Source: CAYTBN01 sp964436045 (GTDB lineage: Bacteria; Myxococcota_A; UBA796; UBA9615; CAYRNR01). From it: a DNA stretch of 64,000 nt. The translations under genes and the position numbers were made by a program. Positions 24,576-33,624 of this stretch are shown piece after piece. Each line of letters starts with the position of its first letter. Position 1 is the stretch's first letter. The notes beneath the pieces are model-generated. The model ran no database searches and was not told the DNA's origin. It was given only the letters and a program-made list of their open reading frames with translations. Location: the NCBI GenBank assembly GCA_964436045.1, contig CAYTBN010000018.1, forward strand, positions 47,049 through 111,048, given 5' to 3'.

Positions 24576-25847
24576 ATGCTTCAGCATCTCCATCGGCTCT
24601 TCGCGCTGTCCTCGCTGGCCTTCGTCCTGGGGCTGGCGCCGGGCGCTGCGGCCGACGACGGCACGCCCGAGCCGGCCAAGACCCCGGTCACCTTCGACCT
24701 CAGCGTCCAGGAGCGGGCGCGGGTGCAGTTCCTGTCGGACAAGGACTTCGCCGGCAAGGCCATCGGCGGCTGGGAGATCGGCAACCGGGCGCGGTTCGGA
24801 ATCCTCGGCCACTTCGGCGAGAAGGTGGAGCTGTTCGTCCAGATCCAGGACGTTCGCACCTGGGGTTCGGAGTACAACGCTGCGACCCTGGGCGAGGGCA
24901 CGATGAAGGACTGGGCTGCCGACGGCCTGGACATCCACCAGGCGTTCGGCCAGATCAATCTGCCGGACAAGTGGACCCTCCGGATCGGCCGCCAGGAGAC
25001 AGGCTGGCACTCCAAGCGGCTGATCGGGAATCCGAACTGGAGTCACTCCAACCGCTCCCTCGACGCGGTGCGGATCTTCCACGACGCGGAACCGGCGGGG
25101 TTCGAGTTCCTCTACGCCACGCTGCTGAACCGCCCGGTCAACGCCGACGACACGGCCAACCGCTGGAAAGACGCGCACATGTTGGCGCTCCGCGGTGGCC
25201 CGAGGGTGGGCAAGACCCTGAACCTGGACGGACTGGTGATCCTGTCGCTCGACGCCGGCAAGGAGTTGACGCTGGCCACGTTCGGCGCCCACGGCAAGGG
25301 TCAGGCGGGCATCTTCCGCTGGAAGGTCGAAGGGTACGGGCAGGTGGGATCGGCCGCCGCGGCCGACTACCGCGCCTGGATGGTGGGGGTCCGCGGCGGG
25401 GTCGAGCTCGACGGTGGTCCCAGGCCCTACCTCGGGCTGGGGATCGACGTGTTGTCGGGCGACAAGGATCCTGCGGACGACACGGTCCGCACCTTCGACA
25501 CGCTGCTCGCAGCCAACCACGGCAAGTACGGCAACATGGACATCTACCTGAACATCCCCAAACACACGCGCGGCGAGGGGCTGATCAACCCGATGCTCAA
25601 CACGTCGTTCGCCCTGTGCGAGAAGATGACGCTGAAGTTCGACGTGCACATGTTCGCGAGCGCCGTGCCGGCCGACGGCGAGCGCGCATTCCACGGGCTG
25701 GAGCTGGACCTGAACGCCAGGTGGTCGCCCCACGAGGTGGTTCACGTCTCCCCGGGCGCCTGGGTCTACCTGCCCGGACCGTTCTGGGGGGATGACCCGA
25801 CCCCCGAATTCGTCGCCTACCTGATGACCGACTTCCACATCAAATGA
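24576..25847 (+). CDS. Outer membrane channel, alginate-export (AlgE-like) family
   Basis: 423 residues with a signal peptide (cleavage near GAAADD). The mature protein matches the alginate-export porin family: an N-terminal RARVQF strand, LFVQIQDVRTWG, DIHQAFGQINL, LRIGRQETGWHS and a series of beta strands to the C-terminal LMTDFHIK. Members form monomeric 18-strand barrels passing anionic polymers or small anions. Start ATG 24576 follows GGGAGGA. Coupled to the ABC importer 13 bases downstream, it probably admits the same substrate through the outer membrane. No alginate biosynthesis genes are nearby. Confidence 0.8.
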   Translation: MLQHLHRLFALSSLAFVLGLAPGAAADDGTPEPAKTPVTFDLSVQERARVQFLSDKDFAGKAIGGWEIGNRARFGILGHFGEKVELFVQIQDVRTWGSEYNAATLGEGTMKDWAADGLDIHQAFGQINLPDKWTLRIGRQETGWHSKRLIGNPNWSHSNRSLDAVRIFHDAEPAGFEFLYATLLNRPVNADDTANRWKDAHMLALRGGPRVGKTLNLDGLVILSLDAGKELTLATFGAHGKGQAGIFRWKVEGYGQVGSAAAADYRAWMVGVRGGVELDGGPRPYLGLGIDVLSGDKDPADDTVRTFDTLLAANHGKYGNMDIYLNIPKHTRGEGLINPMLNTSFALCEKMTLKFDVHMFASAVPADGERAFHGLELDLNARWSPHEVVHVSPGAWVYLPGPFWGDDPTPEFVAYLMTDFHIK

Positions 25848-25860
25848 CCGGGAGGATCCG

Positions 25861-26976
25861 GTGAGAAATCTCAGCCCGCTCATCGCCCTGTCCCTGGTCC
25901 TGCTCGCAGGCTGCGGCTCCGGAGAGACCGATCCGGCCGGAGGGGAGGGCACTCCAGCGGCCGAGGCCGCCTCCCCCCGGGAGCTCCAGACCGTGACCAT
26001 CGGCGTCTCGCCGGTGATGTCCAGCTCGGGCGTGTTCATCGCCCTGGAGCGCGGCTACTTCGCCGAGGAGGGCATCGAGGCCGACACCACGACCTTCGCC
26101 AGCTCCGGCGCCGAGTTGCTGCCCTCGCTGGTCAAGGGCGACCTGATGGTGGGCGGGGGCAACATCAGCGCCGGACTCTACAACGCCTTCAACGACGGCC
26201 ATGGGCTGCGAATCGTGGCCGACAAGGGCACCGTCAAGGAGGGCTGCGGCTACCTGGCGCTGATCGCCGGCAAGCAAGAGGTTCCCGATGGCGATCCCGC
26301 CCGGTTCAAGCTGGAAAAGGGCGACCGGATGGCCACCACCGCCCCCGGCGTGTCCCAGGAGATCGTCACCGAGCGCTGGGCCCAGCACTACGGCCTCGAG
26401 CTGGGCGATATCGAGCTGCTCCACATGCCCTACACGAGCTTCCTGCCGGCCTTGGAGAACGGCAGCATCCAGGCGGCGGTCGAGATCGAGCCCCATGTGG
26501 CCCGCGCGGTCGACGAGGGCATCGCGATCCGCATCGCAGGCGACGAAGACGTCTACGCGGACCAGCAGTCCGCCGCCATCTTCTTCTCCGAGAAGTTCAT
26601 CACCGAGCAGCCGGAGCTGGCCCAGGGCTGGATGAACGCCTACGTCCGCGGGTTGCGCGACTACAACGACGCGTTCGTGCACGGCGTGAACCGGGAAGAG
26701 ACCGTGCAGCTGCTGATCAAGTGGACCAAGGTCAAGGACGCCGCCCTCTACGACAAGATGGTCCCCGTCGGGCTGTCACCGGACGGAGCGATGATCGTCG
26801 ACAGCCTGCGGGCGGACGCCGAGTGGTTGCAGGCCCACGAGTACGTCAAGCAGCCGGTGGACATGGCGGTGGTCGTGGATACATCCTGGGCCAACAAGGC
26901 GGTGCAGAAGCTGGGGCCGTACCAGCCTCCGCAGGCCACCGCCGAGGCCGCCCCCACGGCTGCCGGAGACGAGTGA
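25861..26976 (+). CDS. ABC transporter substrate-binding lipoprotein, NMT1/SsuA-like
   Basis: 371 residues, GTG start at 25861 after GGGAGGAT. Lipobox LLAGC near residue 19 tethers it to the membrane. The body has the NitT/TauT (SsuA/ThiY/NMT1) fold: VTIGVSPVMSSSGVFIALERG, YFAEEGIEAD, LLPSLVKGDLMVGGGN, and TTAPGVSQEIVTERW in the second lobe. These proteins bind nitrate, taurine, sulfonates, thiamine precursors, phthalates and others; the ligand cannot be read from sequence. Its stop overlaps the ATPase start (GTGA). Confidence 0.88.
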   Translation: MRNLSPLIALSLVLLAGCGSGETDPAGGEGTPAAEAASPRELQTVTIGVSPVMSSSGVFIALERGYFAEEGIEADTTTFASSGAELLPSLVKGDLMVGGGNISAGLYNAFNDGHGLRIVADKGTVKEGCGYLALIAGKQEVPDGDPARFKLEKGDRMATTAPGVSQEIVTERWAQHYGLELGDIELLHMPYTSFLPALENGSIQAAVEIEPHVARAVDEGIAIRIAGDEDVYADQQSAAIFFSEKFITEQPELAQGWMNAYVRGLRDYNDAFVHGVNREETVQLLIKWTKVKDAALYDKMVPVGLSPDGAMIVDSLRADAEWLQAHEYVKQPVDMAVVVDTSWANKAVQKLGPYQPPQATAEAAPTAAGDE

Positions 26977-27764
26977 GCCGACCCGAACCCGCGATCATCG
27001 TCGAAGACCTGGGCAAGCGGTTCGACGGGGCCGGACGCTCTGTCGACGCTTTCCGTCATATCGACCTGGCCGTCGAGTCCGGGGAATTTGTCTGCCTGCT
27101 GGGCCCCTCGGGCTGTGGCAAGACCACCTTGCTACGCTGCCTGGCCGGCATCGAGGAACCGTCGACCGGAACGCTTGGGCTGGCGGGTTCCCGCCGTGAC
27201 GCCGCCCACCTGGCGATGGTGTTCCAGCAGCCCGGTCTGTTCCCGTGGATGACCGTCGAGGCCAATCTGCGGTTCGCACTGCGCGCGAGCCCGGTACCGG
27301 CGGCCGACCACACCACCATCATCGACCGGTTGCTCGGCCGCGTCGGGCTCTCCAGATACCGGGGCTTCCACCCCTACCAGCTCTCCGGCGGGATGATGCA
27401 GCGGGTGTCCCTGGTGCGGGCGTTCTGCGTGCAGCCCCGTGTGCTGCTGATGGACGAGCCGTTCGCCCACCTGGACTACCAGAACCGCATCATCCTGCAG
27501 GATCTGCTGCTGGAGCTGTGGAAGGACCAGCGCCAGACGATCGTGTTCGTCACCCACAACATCAACGAGGCCATCGCCCTGGGGGATCGAGTGTTGCTGA
27601 TGCCCGGCCTACCCGGCCCTTTCCGCCGGGAGATCCCCTGCCCTTTCCCGCGGCCGCGGGACATCATCGCCCTGCGACAGGAGACCTCGTACCAGGAGAT
27701 CGTCGTCGAGATCACCCGCGAGCTGAAACGGGAGATCGAGCGCGCCGAGGAGCACGGGGGCTGA
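26973..27764 (+). CDS. NitT/TauT-family ABC transporter ATP-binding protein
   Basis: 263 residues. All ATPase motifs are intact: Walker A GPSGCGKTT, Q-loop FQQPGLFPW, signature LSGGMMQRVS, Walker B LLMDEPFAHLD, and H-loop FVTHNINEA. The sequence is closest in style to SsuB/TauB/NrtD. It energises import with the substrate-binding protein encoded upstream and the permease gene one base downstream. GTG 26973 overlaps the previous stop by four bases, implying coupled translation. Confidence 0.92.
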   Translation: MSRPEPAIIVEDLGKRFDGAGRSVDAFRHIDLAVESGEFVCLLGPSGCGKTTLLRCLAGIEEPSTGTLGLAGSRRDAAHLAMVFQQPGLFPWMTVEANLRFALRASPVPAADHTTIIDRLLGRVGLSRYRGFHPYQLSGGMMQRVSLVRAFCVQPRVLLMDEPFAHLDYQNRIILQDLLLELWKDQRQTIVFVTHNINEAIALGDRVLLMPGLPGPFRREIPCPFPRPRDIIALRQETSYQEIVVEITRELKREIERAEEHGG

Positions 27765-27765
27765 G

Positions 27766-28545
27766 ATGGAGCGTCGACGCCCCGGATTGCGAGCCCGGCT
27801 CCAGCGCGGCGTTGTGTTCGTGGCCAGCCCGCTGTTGCTGTTGCTGGTGTGGGAGTTCTGCGCCCGTACCGGGGTGATCGACCGCCGGTTCTTCCCCGAA
27901 CCGACCCGGATCCTGGCCGAGATCGTGGACCTGCTCCGGCACGATGGACTGGGCTGGGACATCCTCGCCTCCCTGCGCCGCATCGGCATCGGGCTCACGA
28001 TGGGATTCCCCCTCGGGATCCTGATCGGGCTGGGCATGGGACTATCGAGCTGGATACGAGTCGCCGTCGGTCCCCTCGTGGCGGTGACCTACCCGATCCC
28101 CAAGATCGCGATCCTCCCGCTGCTGCTGATCATCTTCGGCCTCGGTGAGCTGTCCAACGTGATGGTGGTGGCGATCGGGGTGTTCTTCCTGGCGCTGATC
28201 AACACCTACGGCGGCGTCAGCCAGATCCCTATGCTCTATTTCGACGTGGCCCGCGTCTACCGCGTATCCCGGTGGCGGCAGCTCTTGCAGATCGTCCTGC
28301 CAGCCAGCTTCCCGTCGATCTTCACTGGCCTTCGGCTCAGCGTCGGCTACGGTCTGATCCTGATCGTGGCCGCCGAGATGGTCGCGGCCGGCTCGGGAGT
28401 GGGCTATCGCATCTGGACCTCGTGGGAGACCTATGTCATTCCGGAGCTCTACGCTTGCCTGGCCATCATCTCCATCATCGGCGTGCTGATGTCGGTGGCG
28501 CTGGAGTTGCTGGAGGATTGGCTGGTCCACTGGAAGGGCGTCTGA
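27766..28545 (+). CDS. NitT/TauT-family ABC transporter permease
   Basis: 259 residues with six predicted transmembrane helices and the BPD_transp_1 EAA-type loop (VSRWRQLLQIVLPASFPSIF) that docks on the ATPase. N-terminal features such as SPLLLLLVWEFCARTGVI and FFPEPTRILAEI are typical of SsuC/TauC permeases. It begins one base after the ATPase stop. With the two preceding genes it forms a complete single-permease importer, presumably acting as a homodimer. Confidence 0.92.
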   Translation: MERRRPGLRARLQRGVVFVASPLLLLLVWEFCARTGVIDRRFFPEPTRILAEIVDLLRHDGLGWDILASLRRIGIGLTMGFPLGILIGLGMGLSSWIRVAVGPLVAVTYPIPKIAILPLLLIIFGLGELSNVMVVAIGVFFLALINTYGGVSQIPMLYFDVARVYRVSRWRQLLQIVLPASFPSIFTGLRLSVGYGLILIVAAEMVAAGSGVGYRIWTSWETYVIPELYACLAIISIIGVLMSVALELLEDWLVHWKGV

Positions 28546-28585
28546 TCCGGGTCAGCGGCGCCCAAGCCAGCGGACCGGAGGAGTG

Positions 28586-29482
28586 ATGGAAGAGCCCGGC
28601 TCGACCCAGCACATGATCGGCGGGCTGTTCGCCCTCGGGGCCGCGGCGTGCTGGGCGTCGGCGTCGATCCTGTTCTCGCGGCTCGGCAAGGGTGGGGTCT
28701 CATCGCTGGGGATGAACCTGGGCAAGGGGCTGGCGGCGCTGCCGTGTATCGTCGTGGCGCTGGCGCTGACCGGCTGGCCGGCACCGGATCGCAGCTGGAT
28801 CTGGCTGGCGGCGAGCGGTCTGGTCGGCATCACCATCGGCGACACGGTGTTTTTCCGGACCCTCAAGCGGCTGGGCCCCCGCCGGACGCTGCTGATGACC
28901 ACGCTGATCCCGGTCTGCGTGGCGCTGATGTCCATCGGTCTGCTGGGGGAGCGGTTGCCCGTGTTGGGGTGGGTCGGCGCCGCGCTGTGTGTGGCCGGCG
29001 TGACCTGGACGATGTGGGAGCGAATGGACGCCGGGGCCAGCGGCGGGAGCTGGCGCGCCGGGCTGGGATACGGGTTGCTCACCGTGGTGTCGTGTGCGGC
29101 GGCGGTGATCCTCGCCAAGGTCGGGCTGAGCGTGGCGTCGCCGATGGAGGCCACCTTGATCCGGCTGGGGGCCGGTGTGCTCGGACTGCTGCTGCTGGGG
29201 CTGGTCCGCCGCGAGGTGGGGAGTTGGCTGGCCCCCTTCCGCGCGCCGCGCCTGCTGGGGGTGCTGGTGATCGCCGCGGTGGTGGGTACCTTCCTGGGGA
29301 TCTGGTTCTCGATGGCGTCGCTCTGGTACACCACCGCCACGGTGGCCACGGTGCTCGGTTCGATGGATCCCGTGTTCGTTCTGCCGCTGGCGACGGTATT
29401 CGCCGGCGAGAAGGTGTCGTTCCGCGCGGTCCTCGGCGCGCTGGTGGCGGTGGCCGGGGTCGCGCTGTTGATGACCCGCTGA
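28586..29482 (+). CDS. EamA/DMT-family transporter
   Basis: 298 residues with ten hydrophobic helices arranged as two EamA repeats: repeat 1 from GGLFALGAAACWASASILFS, repeat 2 from GLGYGLLTVVSCAAAVILA, each ending with a conserved G-D/E-x-x short loop (LLGERLPVLGWVGA and VFAGEKVSFRAVLGA). Such proteins export or import small metabolites; the substrate is unknown. ATG 28586 has GGAGG 6-7 bases upstream. It follows the importer operon by 40 bases and may belong to it, possibly moving a product of the imported compound. Confidence 0.85.
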   Translation: MEEPGSTQHMIGGLFALGAAACWASASILFSRLGKGGVSSLGMNLGKGLAALPCIVVALALTGWPAPDRSWIWLAASGLVGITIGDTVFFRTLKRLGPRRTLLMTTLIPVCVALMSIGLLGERLPVLGWVGAALCVAGVTWTMWERMDAGASGGSWRAGLGYGLLTVVSCAAAVILAKVGLSVASPMEATLIRLGAGVLGLLLLGLVRREVGSWLAPFRAPRLLGVLVIAAVVGTFLGIWFSMASLWYTTATVATVLGSMDPVFVLPLATVFAGEKVSFRAVLGALVAVAGVALLMTR

Positions 29483-29502
29483 GGTCCCCGCCGCCCCGCC
29501 GC

Positions 29503-30344
29503 TCACTCCTTGACGAAACGAACCCAGCAGTGGGTCGGCGTGGCCCTGTCCCCCGGCGGGATCTTGAAGGTCTCCCGCTTGTCCACGCGGAAGCCCAGCG
29601 GCGAGTAGACCTCCTCGATCCGGCCACAGATGTCGCTGTCGTCGCCCGGAGGCAGATCGCCGTCGTGGTTGATCACGTGCAACCGACCCCCGCTGCGCAA
29701 GGCGGTGTGGATGGTGCGCAGGCAGGCCCGGGTCCGCTCCACCCCGTCGCCCGGGCCACGCTGGCTCAGGAAGATCGGGGGCGCGTTGAGGGCAATCGCC
29801 ACGTCGACGGATCCGGGGGCAGGCGGATGTCGTCCGGCTGCGAGACCAGGGTCTGCACGCGATCGGCACCCTCGAGCCCGGAGATCTTCAGCACGGCGTC
29901 GAGGAACTCCAGCGCCGAGCCGTCGATGTCGACCGCGTAGAGTTTCTCGAAGGCGACACCCCGCTCCAGCAGCGCGATCTCCAGCCCGCCAGTGCCCGCG
30001 CCGATGTCCAGCACCTCGTCCCCGGCCGCGATGTCCAGGCGATCGAGGATCTCGTCCGCCCGAGAGCGGGGCGGATAGAGCGCGGCCAATGAGCCCCCCT
30101 CGTCCACGGTCTGACGGACCAACAGTTCGTAGGCCTCCGCGTCGCGCTCGTCGGGACGGTTGAACAAGCTGGGGAGCCTGGCGCCCGGCGGCGGGGCCGC
30201 TGGCGCCACCTGCGGATCGGAGGCGGTGGGCGGGGGTGGAGGCGGCGCGTGGTCCGCCACCGGCTCGCCCTCGCGACAACCGACACCGGCCGCGAACAAG
30301 ATCGCGCAGGTCGAGAGCCAGCACAGTCGATAGCTGCCGAGCAT
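29503..30344 (-). pseudogene. SAM-dependent methyltransferase lipoprotein, frameshifted
   Basis: Two overlapping reading frames encode one methyltransferase. The upstream part has a lipoprotein signal (MLGSYRLCWLSTC...GVGC), a Pro-rich linker, then a class I methyltransferase with motif I VLDIGAGTGGLE and an acidic motif II (YAVDIDGSA). At a C5 run (29815-29819, G5 on the plus strand) the frame must shift: adding one C gives a continuous LPPGSVDVAIALNAPP and the remaining motifs to VRFVKE. Repaired length is about 280 residues. Either a real single-base deletion, a phase-variable tract or a sequencing error. An exported methyltransferase is itself unusual, since SAM is cytoplasmic. Confidence 0.7.
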
Positions 30345-30371
30345 CGGGGGGACCATACGCGTTCTCGTTGG

Positions 30372-31784
30372 TTAATCGGGCATCCGGTCATGGGCGACCT
30401 CGGGGAAGGGCAGGTAGCGGCGGTGGTAGAGCTGCATCATCGCCTCGTCGGCCACGAACCGGCCCCGATCGGTGAGGAACACGCTGCGCTCGTCGCGGTC
30501 GAGCAGGCCCAGATCCCGCAACCGGTCCAGCTCCGGACCGAAGGTGCGTTCCAAGTCGAGCCCCGTACGCGCCTGGAACCGGCGGCGGTAGACCCGGTCG
30601 TTCTTGAGCGGGAGGATCAGGCTGCGACGAGCCTCGTGATCCAGATCGCGGACGACGCCGCGATCCACCGGGAGCCTCCCCGCCAGCACCCGGCGGCGGT
30701 ACATCTCGCGGTCGGCACCGGCGTTGAGCGTGAAGGTGCGGTGGTAGTTGGACCAGGCCGATGGGCCCGTGCCGACCACGTTGGTCAGGTTGCAGCAATA
30801 GTCCCACATGAACTGGGTGACGTGCTGCTGGCCGGAGCAGAAGATCCGGGTGAAGTACTGTCCAAAGCCGTGGTCGAGGGACATCAACCAGCCGACCATC
30901 TTCATCCGATGGATCGTCGCCCGGTCGGGGAACTGCTCCCGGGTCCGCCGGAACTCCTTGTTGATCGCCCCCTCCACGTCTCCGTGGCGCTTCACCCGCA
31001 GCCGGTACAGATGCCAGGCATCGACGCCGGAGTCGATGGCCAGCTGGATGGTGCGGATCCAGTCCTCCTCCGATTGCCCGGGATACCCGTAGATCAGGTC
31101 GATCGAGATGCTGCCGATCCCGGCCTTGCGAATCTGCTCGATGGCTCGAAGCGCCTGGTCCCCCGAGTGATGGCGGCCCATCCGCTGCAGCACCGGATCG
31201 AGGAAGGACTGCACTCCCACGCTGATCCGATCGACCCCCCGCTCGCGCAACAGCCGCAGCTTGGCGAGCCCTTCGTCACCGAGTAGCGAGGCCGGCTCGG
31301 CCTCGAAGCTGAACTGCCTGCACGAGCTCAGATCGAAGTGGGCGTCGAAGATGTCCAGCAGCCGCTCGAGGCGGTCCAGCGTGGGGTAGGTCGGCGTGCC
31401 GCCGCCAAACAGGACCGTGCTGATCGGGAGCCGGTCGACCCCGAGCCGGCCCACCGCCAGCGCCATCTCGGCCTCGAGCAGATCCAGGTAGTCGTCGATC
31501 TGCTCCGCCCCGGCGCCGATGGTCTTGACCCAGTGGCAGTAGGCGCAGCTGAACGAACAGAACGGCACGTGCACATAGGCCGCGTTGGGGATCTCCGGGG
31601 GCAGGGACTGGCCGTCGAACAGCGTGTCCGGATCCGCGGCCGGGTACATGGTGATCGGTGGATAGGTGATGGTCGGGAAGAACCGTTCGTCCGGCAGCAG
31701 TACGCCGGCAGCCGTCAGCTCGTGGAGAGCGAGCCCGTCGAGGGCTTCCCGTGCGCGATCGATCCACCGTCCGGGAGTCGGCAT
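30372..31784 (-). CDS. HemN/HemW-family radical SAM protein
   Basis: 470 residues. The radical SAM cluster motif is CSFSCAYC (CxxxCxxC), preceded by YVHVPFC as in coproporphyrinogen III dehydrogenase and HemW. GGGTPTYPT and VQSFLDPVL are further family motifs, and the C-terminal part (about 330-470) looks like the HemN C-terminal domain. HemN makes protoporphyrinogen IX anaerobically, while HemW-like members are heme chaperones or have other roles; the two cannot be separated here. ATG 31784 is preceded by GAGGAA. No other heme gene is nearby. Confidence 0.82.
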   Translation of the reverse strand: MPTPGRWIDRAREALDGLALHELTAAGVLLPDERFFPTITYPPITMYPAADPDTLFDGQSLPPEIPNAAYVHVPFCSFSCAYCHWVKTIGAGAEQIDDYLDLLEAEMALAVGRLGVDRLPISTVLFGGGTPTYPTLDRLERLLDIFDAHFDLSSCRQFSFEAEPASLLGDEGLAKLRLLRERGVDRISVGVQSFLDPVLQRMGRHHSGDQALRAIEQIRKAGIGSISIDLIYGYPGQSEEDWIRTIQLAIDSGVDAWHLYRLRVKRHGDVEGAINKEFRRTREQFPDRATIHRMKMVGWLMSLDHGFGQYFTRIFCSGQQHVTQFMWDYCCNLTNVVGTGPSAWSNYHRTFTLNAGADREMYRRRVLAGRLPVDRGVVRDLDHEARRSLILPLKNDRVYRRRFQARTGLDLERTFGPELDRLRDLGLLDRDERSVFLTDRGRFVADEAMMQLYHRRYLPFPEVAHDRMPD

Positions 31785-31845
31785 ACGTTTCCTCGTCGGC
31801 GAATATACCCTCAACCGTCGATGGGAACACGAAAAACGCCGGGAA

Positions 31846-32238
31846 GTGTGTACCGATGATTCCGCTATTCTAGGTTCGAAACAGCAGGGAGGCTCCGCCC
31901 CGGCTCGTATTCGGTTGCTGGCCCTCGCGCTGTGGCTCGCGGGCTGCCCGGCCGAGGGGCCCGGACCGGGGCCGGGTGGAGACGCGTGCACCGAGATCGG
32001 TTGTGAGGACGGCTTCACCATCGAGGTCGCCTACATCTCGGCGATCTACGAGCCGGGCCTGGTGATCAACGTCTACGACGGCGAACAGATGGTGTGGCCG
32101 AACACCGAGCTGCCGGTGATCGACCCCTCGCCGTCCTACGTGGACCGCTTCGGCCCCCAGTGGGCCCCCGACGAGGGCACCATCCACCTGGCCTACGCCA
32201 ACGGCGGCATGCGGTATCGGCGGATCACGACACGCTGA
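31846..32238 (+). CDS. Small putative lipoprotein
   Basis: About 130 residues in an open frame with a hydrophobic stretch and lipobox (RLLALALWLAGC) followed by a Gly/Pro linker and a domain with two cysteines (DACTEIGCEDGF). The start is uncertain: GTG 31846 gives a 33-residue signal, TTG 31915 a very short one. No family recognised. It is divergent from the radical SAM gene and upstream of the VWA lipoprotein. Confidence 0.5.
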   Translation: MCTDDSAILGSKQQGGSAPARIRLLALALWLAGCPAEGPGPGPGGDACTEIGCEDGFTIEVAYISAIYEPGLVINVYDGEQMVWPNTELPVIDPSPSYVDRFGPQWAPDEGTIHLAYANGGMRYRRITTR

Positions 32239-32291
32239 TCGCGAGTGCCGTCGGTGGTTGTGGAACCGTCGTGGGCCCCCTCCGTGGTACG

Positions 32292-33617
32292 ATGGCTGAA
32301 AAACTGAAGGGCGCGGCGGGGCGGCCGCAGCGGCTCGCGGCGCTCGTGCTCACCTGCCTGCTGGCCCCCGGCTGTGACGCCGGCCGGGTCGTGGACGACT
32401 ACGTCGCCGTTGGCCCGAGCGACGTGGACATGCTGTGGGTGCTGGACAACTCGGCATCGATGCACGACGCCCAGCAGCTGCTCCGGGACTCCTTCGGCGA
32501 GTTCGCGGCCGGCCTGCCCGACGACACCGCGACCCGGGTCGCCATCACCTCGACCCAGGCCTGGCCCTGCACCGAGGACATCTCGTCCGAGGCCTGCAAC
32601 GACCGCAAGGGCAGCACGGGGCGGGTGATCCACCGGGACGGCGAGCCCGCGTTCCTCGACCCCACCGATCCCGCGGATCAGGAGGCATTCGGGGATCTGG
32701 CGGACGTGGACATCCACGGGGCGGGCTACGAGCGGGGTCTGCAGGTGGCGCTGCTGGCGGCCTGCGAGGCGGTCGATCTCCCCGAGGTCTCCGACTTCGT
32801 CCCGGGGGTCGACGATCTGAAGTGGGACTTCCCGGTGGGCTGCAGCGGCGACTCGTGGGATCCCACCCACCCCCTGTACGAGGCCTGTCACTGCCTGCCA
32901 AAGCAGGTGGAGATGGAGATCGACAGCCACCTGACGACCGTCGGCCTGCACGGTGTCAACGCCGGGCTGCTGCGCGGCGACGCCCTGCACGTGGTGATCG
33001 TCACCGACGAGGGGGACACCTCGGGCGATATCGTGTCGCTGAAGCTACAGGAGTGCAGCGTGCCTCCGGACGAGGTCTGTCGCTGCATGCACGACACCCT
33101 GCTGCGGATGCTGCTCACGGTGGTCGACAACGTCCAGGTCTCGGTGATCGGCCCGGGCCAGGGTCCCGGCGCCGACGAGTCCACGCGTTACCAGTGCAAT
33201 CCGATGAACAACGACAGCTGCCTGCTCGACTTCCACTTCTGGTCCGTGGAGTAGACCGGCGGGACCTTCATCCCGATCCTCCATCCAGGCGTCGACTACG
33301 ATCCGGAGCAGGTGCCCGACGTGTGCTACGAGACCGGCTTTGCCGACGCCATGGCCGAGCTCGTCCTGGCCCACCCCACCACCGAGTGGTACGCCCTGTC
33401 CCACTACCCCGACAGCGAGACCCTCCTGGTCCGCCGCAACGGCAAGAAGGTGCCGGCCGAGGCGGAGGGCAGCGGGTGCACCGACGCGACCTTCGGGGGG
33501 GGCGGCTGGAAGTACGATCCCCTCCGCCGCGCTGTGGCCCTCGTCGGCGACTGCACGGCCTACCCCCCCGACACGGTGAAGATCACCTACGAGCCGATCG
33601 TTGTGATCTTGATGTAG
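32292..33617 (+). pseudogene. VWA-domain lipoprotein interrupted by an in-frame TAG
   Basis: Signal MAEKLKG...CLLAPGC (lipobox) followed by a von Willebrand A domain with a MIDAS-like DNSAS (VDMLWVLDNSASM) and many cysteines, a layout common in myxobacterial surface proteins. Translation stops at TAG 33252-33254 after 320 residues, but the same frame continues without another stop (TGGTFIPILHPGVDYDPEQ... to 33617), giving 441 positions if the codon is read. The continuation carries paired cysteines and normal codon use, so it is the rest of one gene. Explanations: nonsense mutation, base-call error (CAG or GAG to TAG), or readthrough. Confidence 0.75.
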
Positions 33618-33624
33618 GGGAGGT

